A stretch of 64,000 nucleotides of DNA from Argyresthia goedartella (taxonomy: Eukaryota > Arthropoda > Insecta > Lepidoptera > Argyresthiidae). The notes under the pieces are model-generated. The model worked only from the letters and a program-made list of their open reading frames with translations, made no database searches and was not told where the DNA came from. The DNA is taken from contig OX463824.1 in assembly GCA_949825045.1 (NCBI GenBank), forward strand, positions 31,962,001-32,026,000. The letters are read 5' to 3'. The position numbers were made by a program, and so were the translations under genes. Positions 1-10,364 of this stretch are shown here, piece by piece. Each line of letters opens with the position of its first letter. Within the stretch, counting starts at the first letter, position 1.

Positions 1-1325
1 ATATAATGAGTTAGATGATGAACGGCATCAGCTGTAGATCGACCTCTTCGAAAGCCATATTGGTTTTGTGAGAGAATCTTATTTTTTTCCAAGAATCCAA
101 TAAACCTATTATTGAAGACCTTCTCCAGTATCTTAGATAAGGCAGGTAATATTGAAATTGGCCTGTAGTTACTTACACCGCCTCTATCCCCGGACTTATA
201 GACAAGAACTAGTATTGCCTTCTTGAGTTGTTGAGGAAAAATACCTTGCTCCAGACATAGATTAAAAATGTGAACGAGTAGGGCTGCCAAAACGTGCTTC
301 ATCTGCTTGAGTACCGTGTTGGAAATTTTATCCCATCCTATTGAGCACTCATTCTTTAGGCCAATTATCAGTGTATCAATGTCGTCTACGTCTATATGCT
401 CTAGGACAAGGGAATGTAATTGAGATTTCTCAGATGAATTTGTTTCTCGATCTGAAGATACCTGTTGTGAGAGTATTCGCTCTGCGAGATTTTTACCTAC
501 ATCGGCGAAATATCTGTTTATCTCATTTACCGTTTTTGTATCATTATGACCGGTTAGTAATTGATGAGAGCTACTGTCCTTCTGGTTCCCACTTGTAATC
601 GATTTTATTGCCTGCCACAGAAGCCTAGGATTCTTCCCTGCCTTATTTATGAGATCTTTATCATACTGTCTTTTTAGGCTTTTTATTAAATTGAAGTAAA
701 AATGTTTGTACCTTGTATACGTAGTTTTAAGTATCTCATTGTGTGGATCTAGTTTATGTTTTTTGTGTAAGTTATCCTTGTTTTGTTGACATCTTAAGAG
801 ACCCTGTGTCATCCAGGGTTTAAGTATTACTTTACGATTTGATATTTTATAAGTTTTTGAGTTATTGTCCAGAATACTTTGTATTGATTCAATTGAGTAC
901 TGTATCCCAAAAGCTGGATCGTCGCTTTGTAAAATTGGGTTGAAGTCGAATGATTCAAGTTCTTTATACACTGCTTTATAATCAACTTTTGTGCGAAGTG
1001 ATAGCGGCTTTGATCGTGGCGACATTAATTCAAGATCCAGTAAAACTGATTTATGATCAGTGATCGTACTTGATAGTACTATAGTATTTGAGTTACATTT
1101 AGAGTTAATAAATATGTGATCTCAACATGAGCCGCTTGCATCACGAGTGACAAAGTTATGACACGCTATAAGACCATTATATGCCAGGTAATTTAAATAC
1201 TTTTCGTAGTTCGGATCACTACTACCGGGTGCTATGTTTATATTTAAATCGCCAATCAAGATAACATCTCGATAATCACTATGTTTTTGCAAAATATCAT
1301 TTAGCTCAAAAATAACTATTATTGC
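1..1325 (-). pseudogene. Non-LTR retrotransposon ORF2 (endonuclease to early RT), cut by window edge
   Basis: Reading the minus strand from about 1320 to 1 gives one continuous frame broken by a single TGA at 1122-1124. It starts inside the endonuclease domain (VILIGDLNINIAPGSS; the GDLN catalytic motif is present) and carries TDHK before the linker. The middle section is the lysine-rich linker, then RT motifs appear near the edge: VYKSGDRGG followed by [18 protein letters not shown] and QYGFREGRSTADAV. The clade is CR1/jockey-like by motif style. The 5' end of the element near 1325 is a truncation, since the start of the endonuclease is missing. The rest of the RT lies beyond the window's left edge. 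One stop in about 1.3 kb suggests a fairly recent copy. Confidence 0.85.
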
Positions 1326-1776
1326 AAGGGTATCCTAGCACTAGCATATAAACCAATCGAGAACGAGTCAGAAATGAGTCCTCAACCAGTACCGCTGCGC
1401 GTAGCGTCCCGTCTGATCACAAAGCAAAATTACTCACAGACCTCACCTAGAGTACTGAAGATTCTATTGTTGGCATTTGTGGGGCAAACACATAAAATTT
1501 CAATTAATTGTTACGTCATTATTTTTTATTTTCCGATCAGCAGAGAAGTAAAAAGGTTAACTAAACTAGTTAGTAGCTCAGCGTCTGATTTCTCGACAGT
1601 TGCTCCGCATTCTGAGAACTTTATTATGTCTGTCGGTCAGTATTAACAATGGTATCCGTATTCAACTTCAATGAATGCCTATGAACTAAGGGTTTCATTT
1701 GTATTTAGTACCAGTACTAGCTGATACCTACATTAAATGTTGAAACCAATAAGTACCCACGTACGTAAATACTTAC
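1326..1776. other. Intergenic/intronic stretch with nothing recognised
   Basis: About 450 bp between the LINE truncation and Side exon 8. I see no splice-flanked frame, tail or inverted repeat here. The short open frame 1374-1646 (plus) has no recognisable content and no coding bias. Confidence 0.4.
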
Positions 1777-1936
1777 ATTGGACCTGCAATTCCACACTAT
1801 TACCGCTCCCGCTGCCTTCGCTATTGAACGCTGTGCAGCTGTAGTCGCCAGCAGCGGACCTGGAAACGCTCTGCAGAACTAAACTCTGGTCGCTGAGGAT
1901 GACACCTGCACTGGCGTTGTGTTGGATCTCTTTATT
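1777..1936 (-). CDS. Side-family exon 8 of window: second half of Ig4
   Basis: A 160-nt exon, in phase 0 and out phase 1; acceptor atcttccag, donor CAAT|gtaagt. It encodes NKEIQHNASAGVILSDQSLV, then LQSVSRSAAGDYSCTAFNSE with the second Ig4 cysteine, and SVELQVQ, ending in one base of a codon completed in the next exon. A competing acceptor 13 nt upstream (ttacag|ctcc) would enter in phase 2, which does not match exon 7. The chosen site also restores the expected spacing WYKENKEIQHN seen in relatives. The next exon, presumably starting Ig5, lies outside the window. Confidence 0.92.
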
Positions 1937-2001
1937 CTGGAAGATGGAGCTGTAATTAGCAATTTTGAAACAGATGTAACTAAACTTATGAGCAGATTCA
2001 G

Positions 2002-2220
2002 ATACACAGGGTGTAACAGAAAGTTGTTTTTTGAGGGATTGTTAGGGACATTATTCTAAACAACTTTCACTGTGAAACCGATTTGATCAGAGCAACTTTA
2101 ATTTTTACTGCTTCATACATTTTGGTCCAGGCGGTCAGCTGATTTGTAAAGGGTAGTGAAAAAGCAAGTTGCTCTGATCAAATCGGTTTCATAGTGAATC
2201 CTTTCTGTTATAACCTGCCT
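2002..2220. repeat. Palindromic MITE (family P), copy 1
   Basis: Begins atacacagggtgtaac and ends near gttataacctgc. The inner arms are inverted: accgatttgatcagagcaac near 2078 returns as its complement near 2168-2188. The same family recurs at 6108-6480, 17605-17655 and 35568-35803, sharing 'aggatgtaac', 'gacatcattctaaacaa' and 'gaccgatttgatcagagcaactt'. No coding capacity. It lies in the intron between Side exons 7 and 8. Confidence 0.65.
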
Positions 2221-2424
2221 ATCATCCTCCCTGTTGTCAGACGTCATCTCCAAGAACGCTACAGGAAATGCAGTTAGCGTAAGACCCTAATAAATGGTGT
2301 AATGATGTCGCAACCGAGATACACTGTTTTTCACTAGTTCGGTTTTTCCCGTCCCCCTCTATTCTAAGCTAACAGATATGCTTCTAACCCTATATCTTTA
2401 GTTTTGCAAGTAAAACCGAGTATG

Positions 2425-2460
2425 ATCTGTGCAATAAACAATTTCATTTCATTTCAATAT
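2425..2460 (+). mobile_element. LINE 3' tail remnant, plus strand
   Basis: Ends gcaataaacaatttcatttcatttc: a polyadenylation-like aataaa followed by a short (ATTTC)n tail. This is the terminal signature of many non-LTR elements, including the (CATTTT)n tail seen at 17289. No upstream protein remnant is recognisable. Confidence 0.4.
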
Positions 2461-2564
2461 TAGGGTAGTTGATGTTTCGTGTGAAGAGACGAGACAGCTT
2501 TTTCGGTAAGAAAACGAGCTGAAATCGAGAAATAATCTTTGCGTTCCTGATGGCTAGATAGAAT

Positions 2565-2760
2565 AGAATAGAAATAAATTTATTCGGACTACAAAACACA
2601 CACAACATTGCATAAAAAAGAAACAAAAGAACATAAAACAGGTGAAACATAGAATTAAAGGCAATATTAACAGCAACATATAAAACAGAAGAGAATAAAA
2701 GCACGCACAACAAAAGTATTACATATTATGTGTAAAATTTACATTTAATACGAAAATAAC
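2565..2760 (-). mobile_element. LINE 3' UTR remnant, minus strand
   Basis: Starts (agaat)n then aaataaatttattcggactac, the complement of a LINE tail with simple-repeat end, followed by A-rich untranslated sequence. It resembles the 3' end of the minus-strand LINE at 59230 (ttattttattcggaagatatac). Only untranslated sequence remains. Confidence 0.4.
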
Positions 2761-3138
2761 ACATTGACGTCGTGAAGTGTGTGTCGAAGCAGCGAATAGG
2801 TTCCGACTCAGCATGTGTCACAGGGCCTACAGGTCCTGCAACGCTGGTATTCTGACGGCACCTTATCAAAGAGGGGATGATAATGTAAGGGTAATATATA
2901 CTGACGAGCAATGAAAAAGTTCCACCCACAAAATGCCGACAAACACCTTAATATCTCCTAAGACATAGAACCTAGCTTCATATATTTTTTTTTTTAATTG
3001 GTAATATTCTGATGCGTTGTTAATTGTACTTCAATATTGCAGACGGCGTCATTAAGCTAGCCTTTCCCGTTTAGGAGTAATTTGGTGCTATGTCACTGGA
3101 ACTTTGTATTGCTCGTCAGTGTATATAGTACTACTTAC

Positions 3139-3269
3139 TTCTTTATACCAAGTCAGTCTGTGGGTCTTAGGGTTGGCCTGCACGCTGCACTCGAAGTAGA
3201 CGTCGTCTCCTTCCTTGATGTGTTTCGGGTTCAGGTTTGAACCCATCTTCAATGTTACTATCGGGATAT
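3139..3269 (-). CDS. Side-family exon 7 of window: first half of Ig4
   Basis: A 131-nt exon, in phase 1 and out phase 0; acceptor ctccgtctag, donor AGAA|gtaagt. Joined to exon 6 it reads WKLNVHY-IPIVTLKMGSNLN, followed by PKHIKEGDDVYFECSVQANP with the first Ig4 cysteine, and HRLTWYKE with the core tryptophan. The IKEGDDVYFEC motif is the clearest Side-family marker in the window. Confidence 0.93.
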
Positions 3270-3565
3270 CTAGACGGAGAATAAATTAAAACAATAGGTT
3301 TTATAATTTTGCAAGTTTGTCAATTACACACCCACATGACCGTCCATGAAGGCGTAACAGTAATCGCATTTTATTATTCTTGTACTGCGCGCGCATAAGA
3401 GTCTACAGTTAGGACGGTGTTTCTGGGTGGTCAGGGTTGCATAGAACTTCGTACAATTACACTCACTTCTAGCTTCCTAAAAGTTATGATATATTTCATC
3501 AAAAACTTCTAACAGATCTTTTTAGATAGTTTGGCTTATGATATATCTTTGTCATTTTCATAAAT

Positions 3566-4045
3566 GTGGCACTTAGTTAATTGCCCAGGCCGTTCATTGA
3601 GGATCGGCTTTTAAGCAAATGGTTTAATTTTGATTAAAATACAGCATCGTCGGAAAAGCTCAACAACCAGCCTTACCGAAAATCAGCCTTTTGATTTAAA
3701 GGCGTCAACGCAACAACTCTTTCCTCTTCTTTATGTGGAAACATATTTCCAGTAGAATATACTTGGACTTAACTGAGCCTAATTACGAATAGGTCACTTT
3801 CTGTCCGAATTAGATTGTGGCGGATCACAACTTTACGAATAAGCTGGAGCCGAGCGAAGCGCAGCGGAACGAGGCGATGCCATGATGCCAAGGCCAATCC
3901 ATCCAATGTTGAGATGATCGTTTGCCTAGGCACGTTTAGGCAACTCGGTAAACGTTTCTGTCGATTATATGCCAGTCGAACCTTTAGCCATTTGATTGAA
4001 TGCCGGCCCTTTTTTAACGCCCCGGCTTTTGACTAAGTGCCCAAT
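3566..4045. mobile_element. Non-autonomous TIR element of about 480 bp
   Basis: Left end tggcacttagttaattgcc and right end (complement) attgggcacttagtcaaaag share a terminal inverted repeat of about 14 bp around GGCACTTAGT. The inside holds 'gccgagcgaagcgcagcgg', a motif common in moth and butterfly repeats, and no credible protein. The open frame 3815-4036 is within it and is not a gene. Confidence 0.6.
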
Positions 4046-4094
4046 TTATGCAAATAATGGCGACGTACATATAGGCATAGAGACGTACATAAGA

Positions 4095-4320
4095 CATAAG
4101 ACATCATTTATTAGGGTCCCGTACCGCAAAAGGTAAAAAACCCTCATAGGATCTCTCTCGTGTGCGTCCGTCCTTGTCTCAGGGGCACATTTGTCAGGAA
4201 AATCTTCTGCAAAAATTCCTCTCCTGATAACCTCAACATAATTCAAGTCTAATAAGAAAAAAGATTGCCTACAAAAAACTGGAGGGTGCAAAATGACTAA
4301 ACTAAAAAAAATATCCACGT
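4095..4320. repeat. Fragment of the 'ggttccgtacc' lepidopteran repeat
   Basis: Contains attagggtcccgtaccgcaa and cgtgtgcgtccgtccttgtc, pieces of the widespread repeat also seen at 11272-11700, 29281-29868, 39120-39195 and 62361-63712. Non-coding. Confidence 0.5.
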
Positions 4321-5160
4321 AATTAATTAATGAAGGGTACTATTGAAAAGGACTCTTTACAAACTTTTTTTTTTAGTTTTGATAGCTTTAGTAGTTATAT
4401 TAAAAAAGTGGTCAAGTGCAAGTTGGTATTTCGTACGAAGGGTTCCGTACTACCGTACAATGGTGGGAAAGGTGTACGGTGAATCGTTTGGATTGTAAAC
4501 AACACTTTGCTATGTATGTATAAATGTTTTTTTATAATTTAGGATGGACATCAGCCCATTTATCTGCACCTCTTGAAGTGTGACCGTTATGTTCACACTA
4601 CAAGACGTTTATGTAAATAGGTATGCATATTATGACTCACATCCCACAATCCCTCACGCACTAACACGCGCCAAATGCAGAGATTTTTTTCGACCTAGGC
4701 CGGTGTTCAAACTCGGGCTCTCTGTTGCGAGCCAGACATGATTAACAGATGATGATTGTGGTAGATCACTTCATACTTATGAATAACTTTGATTAACCTG
4801 CCGAAAATCGGGTTAAAGAGTACGGACAACTAGGAACAAGTCAAATTCGTTAATGAGTATTTGTGTGTGTGTGTGTTCCACTGAAACGCCTTCTGATTGA
4901 ATTGTCGGCAGTATCATTGTTTATTTTAGTCAGCGCTGTTTATTTGGTTTGGTGAAAGGAAAGGGCAGATAACATTATAAAAGATAATGTGCGTGACGTT
5001 CCTCGAACATGTGTCAAACATATTTGCTAGAGCAACTAATTTAATTACTGGATCTGAGATTTTAAATTCAGTCACTGTTTTTTTTAAATCTACGCCCACG
5101 TAGTCTTTTAAGATTCAACTTTATTGACTTCATCATGATTTATTGATAATTCCGTCATTC
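4321..5160. other. Intron with small repeat scraps
   Basis: Holds another scrap of the ggttccgtac repeat (4418-4500), a tRNA-like minus-strand SINE relic at 4685-4745 (complement reads gagcccgagtttgaacaccgg, a degenerate B box), and a (TG)n run at 4857-4876. Nothing coding is seen. Confidence 0.4.
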
Positions 5161-5164
5161 CCCA

Positions 5165-5880
5165 CCCTTGGGTCATTAAAAACTTAAAACACTTTAAAAC
5201 ATTAATTAGAATAACAAAAAATACAATACGACAATTGTATTTTGTTATAATAAACATGTTCAACCTAATACGAAGTATAAAGGAGACTTCGCTTTGCTCA
5301 CCCCTTTTATCCTTCACCTACCCTGACACCCACCACATCTCCCAGACAGTCTATATTAAAAGATAGAAACGTCCAACCAAAACAAAACATTCAGTGGTTT
5401 TGAAGTCTTTAACCACTCGTTAACCAACCTTAAGTTATTAACCACTCGTTTTGTGAGTAGAAAAAAAAATGGCCCGCGATTTTGAACGCTATTGGTTGGT
5501 TATAAAATTCAAAACCGATGAAAAATAATCAATTATCTGTTGATGGCCCCACAGCTGAGGGGTTATCAAGCCATAAGGTTGAAAATACTCGACGCAGATC
5601 TACGTTAATGACAGACCAGCGGTTTATAGAATAAATTACGAATATTTTCCAATAAGCAACAAATATAATTATCACCGCAATAATGTTTTCCTACCTAAAA
5701 TGGGTAAATGCTACCCAAAATGGGTAAATGATCACCAAAAGTTGCAGAAAATATCAGGGCAAAATACTGCGGTAGAGTCGAAGCGTAAAGGGGATGACCG
5801 AAAAGAAGCCCCCTTTATCCTTCGTGTTAGGTTGAACATGTAAGAACAACAAAAAATACTTAAAACATAAACTTAAGCAC
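5165..5880. repeat. Inverted pair of 'ccctttatccttcgtgttagg' repeat units
   Basis: The segment 5165-5330 and the complement of 5755-5880 match over acatgttcaacctaa, acgaag.ataaagg and ccctttat, so they face each other across about 420 bp. Single units also occur at 21840-21925 and 30295-30420 (the latter nearly identical to 5760-5880). No protein; probably the arms of a non-autonomous foldback element. Confidence 0.5.
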
Positions 5881-6107
5881 ACAAAACATCAAAAGAAGTT
5901 TGGTGGTGGTTTACTAACTCTGGCAGTCGTTTCGAATTTATTGGTAGTTGATTAAGATTGTCACGAAAATCATATTTTTTCTGTCATTTCAAGTAATTCC
6001 GGTGTTTGTGGACATTCGTTTAATAGTCTTTCACTCAATTCGTTTTAAATTGTCTTGTTTTATTATTTCCCTGATTTTAAGGTCACCGTCCATGTGTTCT
6101 TTATACA

Positions 6108-6480
6108 GGATGTAACAGGAAGGTAAAGTCATATTTTAAGGGGTTGTTGAGGACATCATTCTGAACAACTTTCACGATGAAACCGAGTCCATCCGAGCAA
6201 CTTACATTTTCACTTCTTCATATAAATCATCTGATCCACACGACTCAAAATAAAGTAAACAAGTAAAAAAAATAAAAAAAAAAAAAAACTAAAACAAATC
6301 CTTTACAGAAGTGTATCCCTGTTTCTAAAATGAGGGTAACCTACTTCTTGAAAAAAAAAAATGGAGATGTCTAAAATAAAGTTGTTCTGATCTAATCGGT
6401 CTCATAGTGAAAACTTATCAGAATGATGTCCCTAATAAACACTTAAATATGACTATACCTTTCTGAAATATAGGGATTTC
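6108..6480. repeat. Palindromic MITE (family P), copy 2, expanded centre
   Basis: Left part tatacaggatgtaacagg through accgagtccatccgagcaac; right part gttgttctgatctaatcggt through gactatacctttctg. The arms are inverted to each other, with an A-rich insertion at 6250-6360 enlarging the loop compared with copies at 2002 and 35568. Confidence 0.6.
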
Positions 6481-6659
6481 AGTGCTTTTATTACGATAGA
6501 CCGCGCTATTTCAGCGCGAAATTCTAGACTTCATTCATCACATTGTACACACAGTACAGTGTAGGAAGCAGGAATATTTAAGTACAATGGCATAAGGTTC
6601 ATTTTATCTAAACTCGAACACTTTCTTACTCTGGCAATTATTCCTGCTTGAGCCACGGA

Positions 6660-7205
6660 TTAGGTTCAAACCAAGATAATCACCATGGCAAACATTTCCA
6701 GTACAATACGCCATAATGGATTTTAATTACCTAATACCAAGACTTGTTTTAAGACCAGAGGGGTTACCACAATCTTTTTGCGGTTCAAATTAGGTTCAAA
6801 ACAAGAACATCACCATGGCAACCATTCCCATTCCAATGCGCCATAATGGGCTTTATTTACCTAACACCAAGGCTTGTTTTAAAACGGTCACGGTAATTTT
6901 GCGGATCACATTAGGTTCCTAATCTGAATCGGCATAAGACGTTGTGGTAGCCCCCCTGGGGTGTTACAACAACGTCTTATGTCGATTCAGATTAGGAACC
7001 TAATTTAATCCGCAAAATTACCGTGACCTTCTTAAAACAAGGTATTAGGTAAATAAAGTCCATTATGGCGAATTATGGAATGGAAATGGTTGCCATGGTG
7101 ATGTTCTTGTTTTGAACCTAATTTGAATCGGAAAAAGACTGTGGTAACCCCCCTGTTCCTAGACGGAATTGGCAAATGATGTTGTGGTGGTAACACCCCA
7201 GGTAT
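6660..7205. repeat. Long foldback: near-perfect inverted repeat of about 185-bp arms
   Basis: Left arm 6763-6948 and right arm 6966-7147 are complementary almost throughout: 'ttaggttcaaaacaagaaca', 'caccatggcaacc', 'aaacggtcacggtaatttt' and 'attaggttcctaatctgaat' all return inverted on the right. The loop is only about 17 bp. A direct duplicate of part of the left arm precedes it at 6660-6760, and a partial copy of the centre follows at 7160-7205. It lies in the intron after Side exon 6, 163 bp from its donor. No coding capacity. Confidence 0.8.
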
Positions 7206-7309
7206 ACTCTTCTCTATTGCGACAATTTCAGGACACGGTCCTGAGCCAACCGCATTCAGAGAGATCCCATCGTTGGTAGGTCCAGGTTGCGCCTGAGTAT
7301 TGTACTCAC

Positions 7310-7451
7310 AATGAACATTCAACTTCCACCGATCCTCGATCCCGGAGTCGGGTATCCTCGGGTTCTCCACCCGGCAGACCAGGAATCCCTCGTGGTCCTC
7401 AGCTTCAGGCACCAGGGTCAGGATACTACTGGTTGAGTTGTTCTCTGAGTA
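7310..7451 (-). CDS. Side-family exon 6 of window: second half of Ig3
   Basis: A 142-nt exon, in phase 0 and out phase 1; acceptor tgccaacag, donor CATT|gtgagt. It encodes YSENNSTSSILTLVPEAEDH, then EGFLVCRVENPRIPDSGIED with the second Ig3 cysteine, and RWKLNVH, the family's WKLxV edge strand before the next domain. It carries N-N-S and N-S-T sequons. An alternative acceptor seven bases downstream (actcag) would break phase with exon 5, so the upstream AG is chosen. A foldback of about 385 bp begins 163 bp past its donor. Confidence 0.9.
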
Positions 7452-8640
7452 CTGTTGGCATAATGAGATTCATGAGGATTGACGATGCAAAAAGTATACT
7501 ATGGGGCCGAAGAGGCTATCCGAAGACTTTGAGAGAAGATAATAGAAACATACGCTAAATAAACAAATTAATTATTGTTACTGGGATCACTACCCTTCCT
7601 CTGATTTTGAGGTATTTCTCGATAGGCGATCATTAAATGTGTGTTAACAAACATAATTCCTCTGGAGATTCACGAGTATTTGATTAAAAAGTTCAGTGAA
7701 AAAGTATTCCTGAAATTAGGCCAAATAGCGGGCGGAATAGTTGCTCACTTCCGCAGAAAATACTCAGACCCCCAGCCCTGCACGCTCCCCCCAGGTGATG
7801 CTAACACATCAATACAAAAAATTCCATTTCGAGAACTTATCCGAATACAGTGAAATATCTACAAGCACGTGACATTTGCGACTTAAACCTAGTTAAAAGA
7901 CAGACAATTGAAAAATTAGGCACAATAAAATACGATGCGATGACAGCACTTTGTTCATTTTTTGTAGCTATGAATTTCGGTCTACAATTCAGTATATTCT
8001 ATCTCTACACTAACGCGTAGACTGTTTCCCATGGAGATTGGTTAAAATAATAGTCTGTAGCTTGATGCTGCTCTGACAAGTAGCGCGACTCGGAACGTGA
8101 TTGCAATGTTGAATTGACTACTGTCAAAGTAGCGATTTCGTTGGAATCCTTGAAAAATAACAATCAAAATAATCTCCGAAGTCGGCGAATAACCTTCAAA
8201 ATGACAATTGATGGCAATCCAGATTGAAATCATAAACACATAATCGATTTTTTAGAGAGTACACGTTTCCTACGAATGACTTTTACAATATAGTGCAGAC
8301 TTTATCGATTAAAATCAAAACTGTTTAAAGTTGAGTTAATTAAAATATTGTTGCGAAATTTTCAACACAAAAGGGTTTCCTGCTTCGACATGAAGGGGTG
8401 AAGTTAAATTAGTAAAGGTAACGTTAATGATGCTTCAGTTAAATTAAAATATGTTTTCATAGAACACGTGAAAGGTGAGACTGTAATTAATACGAAACTC
8501 CGCCTGGAACCGTTTTTTATGAGGAATAAAGCTGAACTGTTATTTCCAGTAATAACGTGATTACGTTTTCATTTAATTGATCGGTAAAACTTGTGACTCG
8601 TATTTAAAGTAGAATATAAAGCACTTTTATTTATTTGAAC
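7452..8640. other. Intron between Side exons 5 and 6; nothing else recognised
   Basis: About 1.2 kb of AT-rich sequence. The open frames 7641-7853 and 8042-8239 show no domain or splice context. No repeat family from the rest of the window is recognised here. Confidence 0.4.
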
Positions 8641-8647
8641 ACGGATA

Positions 8648-8770
8648 TATAAGCTTAGTGGTCTAGCAGTTACTCGCACATCTATAATGCAGGTGCTTCG
8701 GGTTCCAAGCCATGCTGACCATGAACCAATGAGATAAGTAATTAGTAATCTGTATTAAATTCAATGGAAA
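8648..8770 (+). mobile_element. Degraded tRNA-headed SINE
   Basis: Contains tagcttagtggtctagcag (A-box-like) and 33 bp later cgggttccaagccatgc (B-box-like GGTTCNAANCC). The tRNA-like head is followed by decayed body sequence. It is distinct in sequence from SINE-1 and SINE-2. Confidence 0.35.
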
Positions 8771-8839
8771 ACTTCATATCTCCATAGCAAGGGGATGGGC
8801 TAGCCCCCTGTAACGCTTGATGAATATCTGGCTACTAAC

Positions 8840-8991
8840 ATTTTTGACCCCCCTCCGGAGCTGCCTGCCCCTCTTCCACCAGGAGGTGACGGCGTCAGGT
8901 CGGGAGCCGCTGCTCTTGCACTCCACCTCGTAGCTCCGGTCTGCTGACAGCTGCTGGCCCTTGTTGAGGATCTGGACGGTCAGGGGTTTTA
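8840..8991 (-). CDS. Side-family exon 5 of window: first half of Ig3
   Basis: A 152-nt exon, in phase 1 and out phase 0; acceptor atttccacag, donor AAAT|gttagt. It encodes KPLTVQILNKGQQLSADR, the first cysteine in YEVECKSSGSRPDAV, and the C strand SWWKRGRQLRRGVKN. The donor gttagt is less common than gtaagt or gtgagt but gives the correct phase. The last residue, Asn, joins Tyr-Ser of the next exon to make an N-Y-S sequon. The intron on the acceptor side is replaced by a SINE-1 copy starting about 20 bp away, leaving almost no polypyrimidine tract. Confidence 0.9.
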
Positions 8992-9011
8992 CTGTGGAAA
9001 TTATACATTTA

Positions 9012-9185
9012 TATACCGGCACATTAATTGCTTCCCACCCCACACTAGGATATCCCGTGCCGTGGGAACCAGGAACAGCGACGTCACACACATATAAACA
9101 TGTAAGACTTGGGGTATTTTGTCAACCAATCGGGACCTTTCGCTCGGGAGGCAGATCGTCAAACAGCAAAGCCACTGAGGTCGTG
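9012..9185 (-). mobile_element. SINE-1 copy 1, abutting Side exon 5 acceptor
   Basis: Minus-strand SINE: complement reads tcccggttcgat-like head remnants (cgggacctttcgctcgg, decayed), then the core (gttcccacggcacgggatat, cctagtgtggggtgggaagc) and tail. The 3' end lies about 20 bp from the 3' splice site at 8992. The head is more decayed than in the 30018 and 54300 copies. Confidence 0.65.
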
Positions 9186-10070
9186 GTTGCCTTGAGAGGT
9201 TTTCAGCAATATAAGCTGGCCGAACATTTAGGATTTCAATGGATAATACTCATCATAATGTATAACTATCACTAAGAAACCTATGGCCGCAAACGCAAAA
9301 TATCTGGGTCTTCTCCAGAACTTGTTAACAGCTGATCGGTTCAATGAACTAATGGACATTATTTTATTTGTAACTTTCACTTTTCCTATGTAAAGTTGTT
9401 CTAATAATTATGGGTTGGGTACACCACGTGCCGTATAAATATAATGCATAGTAACTCAATAACAACTTTTGGCACCGCGCGTAACTAACTATAGTTTGAC
9501 CTGCGCTGGACACAGCCAGTTAAGTCAAGTTATAATTAACATTTAAGTACGAATCGGACACGCGCATGAAGGGTTCCGTACCACAGCACAACTGGGATAA
9601 GGTATTTTTATTTTCCTATGTGTTTAGATAGCAGAGTGTTGTTTACAAAGTTAATGATGCGGCTACGTTCCATGTATTATTATGTATATATGTATTGAAT
9701 GAAATTGTGCCCCCTATTTTAATCAGATATTTCTGTATTTTTTTTCCTCTAATATAATAATAAGCACTCAACTACCATGGCATCTCTAGATATGTCATTT
9801 CCCGTTATAGGTTTTGAATTACCACGGCATAAGGTTCGAAATCGAGATGGACCGGATATGTAAAGACCTTTATTATTTTTTATTATTTTTTGGGTCAGTA
9901 GTTAATATAAAATAACAACAAGACCTTTTATTTGACAAGGCACACGATACAGGTGAAAAACTTTAATTTTTATTTTGTCATTGGCCCCCAATTTTCAGCC
10001 CTCCTATTTAAACTATACATTTCTCATTATGTTTCCTGTAATATTTAAGTAATAGTACATTACTTTCGCG
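9186..10070. other. Intron; scattered repeat scraps only
   Basis: A scrap of the gttccgtacc repeat near 9555-9600 and a 'taccacggcataaggttcgaaat' scrap near 9820-9845 (also at 39090, 40255 and 12777 in relatives). No gene seen. Confidence 0.35.
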
Positions 10071-10324
10071 GTCTGTAATGACTGCATTGCTGGTCGCACT
10101 GTTGGTAGCCGTAAGCGCAGCACAGCGCAACTCAAGGCCTACACAGCGCAATCAGCTTTGTAGCCTTTGATGGACAAGCTGAAATAAAAGCCGAAACCGA
10201 AGGTCGAGGCTTTTATAGCGCGGACATCAAAGGCTGCAATGGTGACCAAGCTTATAGGCCGAGAGCATAGCTAAGCTAAGCTCGAGGCCTTCATAGTGTG
10301 GCCAGCAGTGCAGTCATTGCGGAC
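10071..10324. mobile_element. MITE with terminal inverted repeats of about 31 bp
   Basis: Left end ggtctgtaatgactgcattg and the complement of the right end ggtccgcaatgactgcactg agree over about 31 bp with a few differences. The 254-bp inside has 'gaggcttttatagcgcgg' type inverted pieces and no protein. Confidence 0.65.
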
Positions 10325-10364
10325 CAAGGCTTGTATAGTACTTTACTCAAATAATGCGAGTAAT

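Noticed and set aside
1937..1949. Side exon 8 starting 13 nt further upstream at ttacag|ctcc
   Set aside because: It enters in phase 2 and does not match the phase-0 donor of exon 7; the cttccag site restores family spacing.
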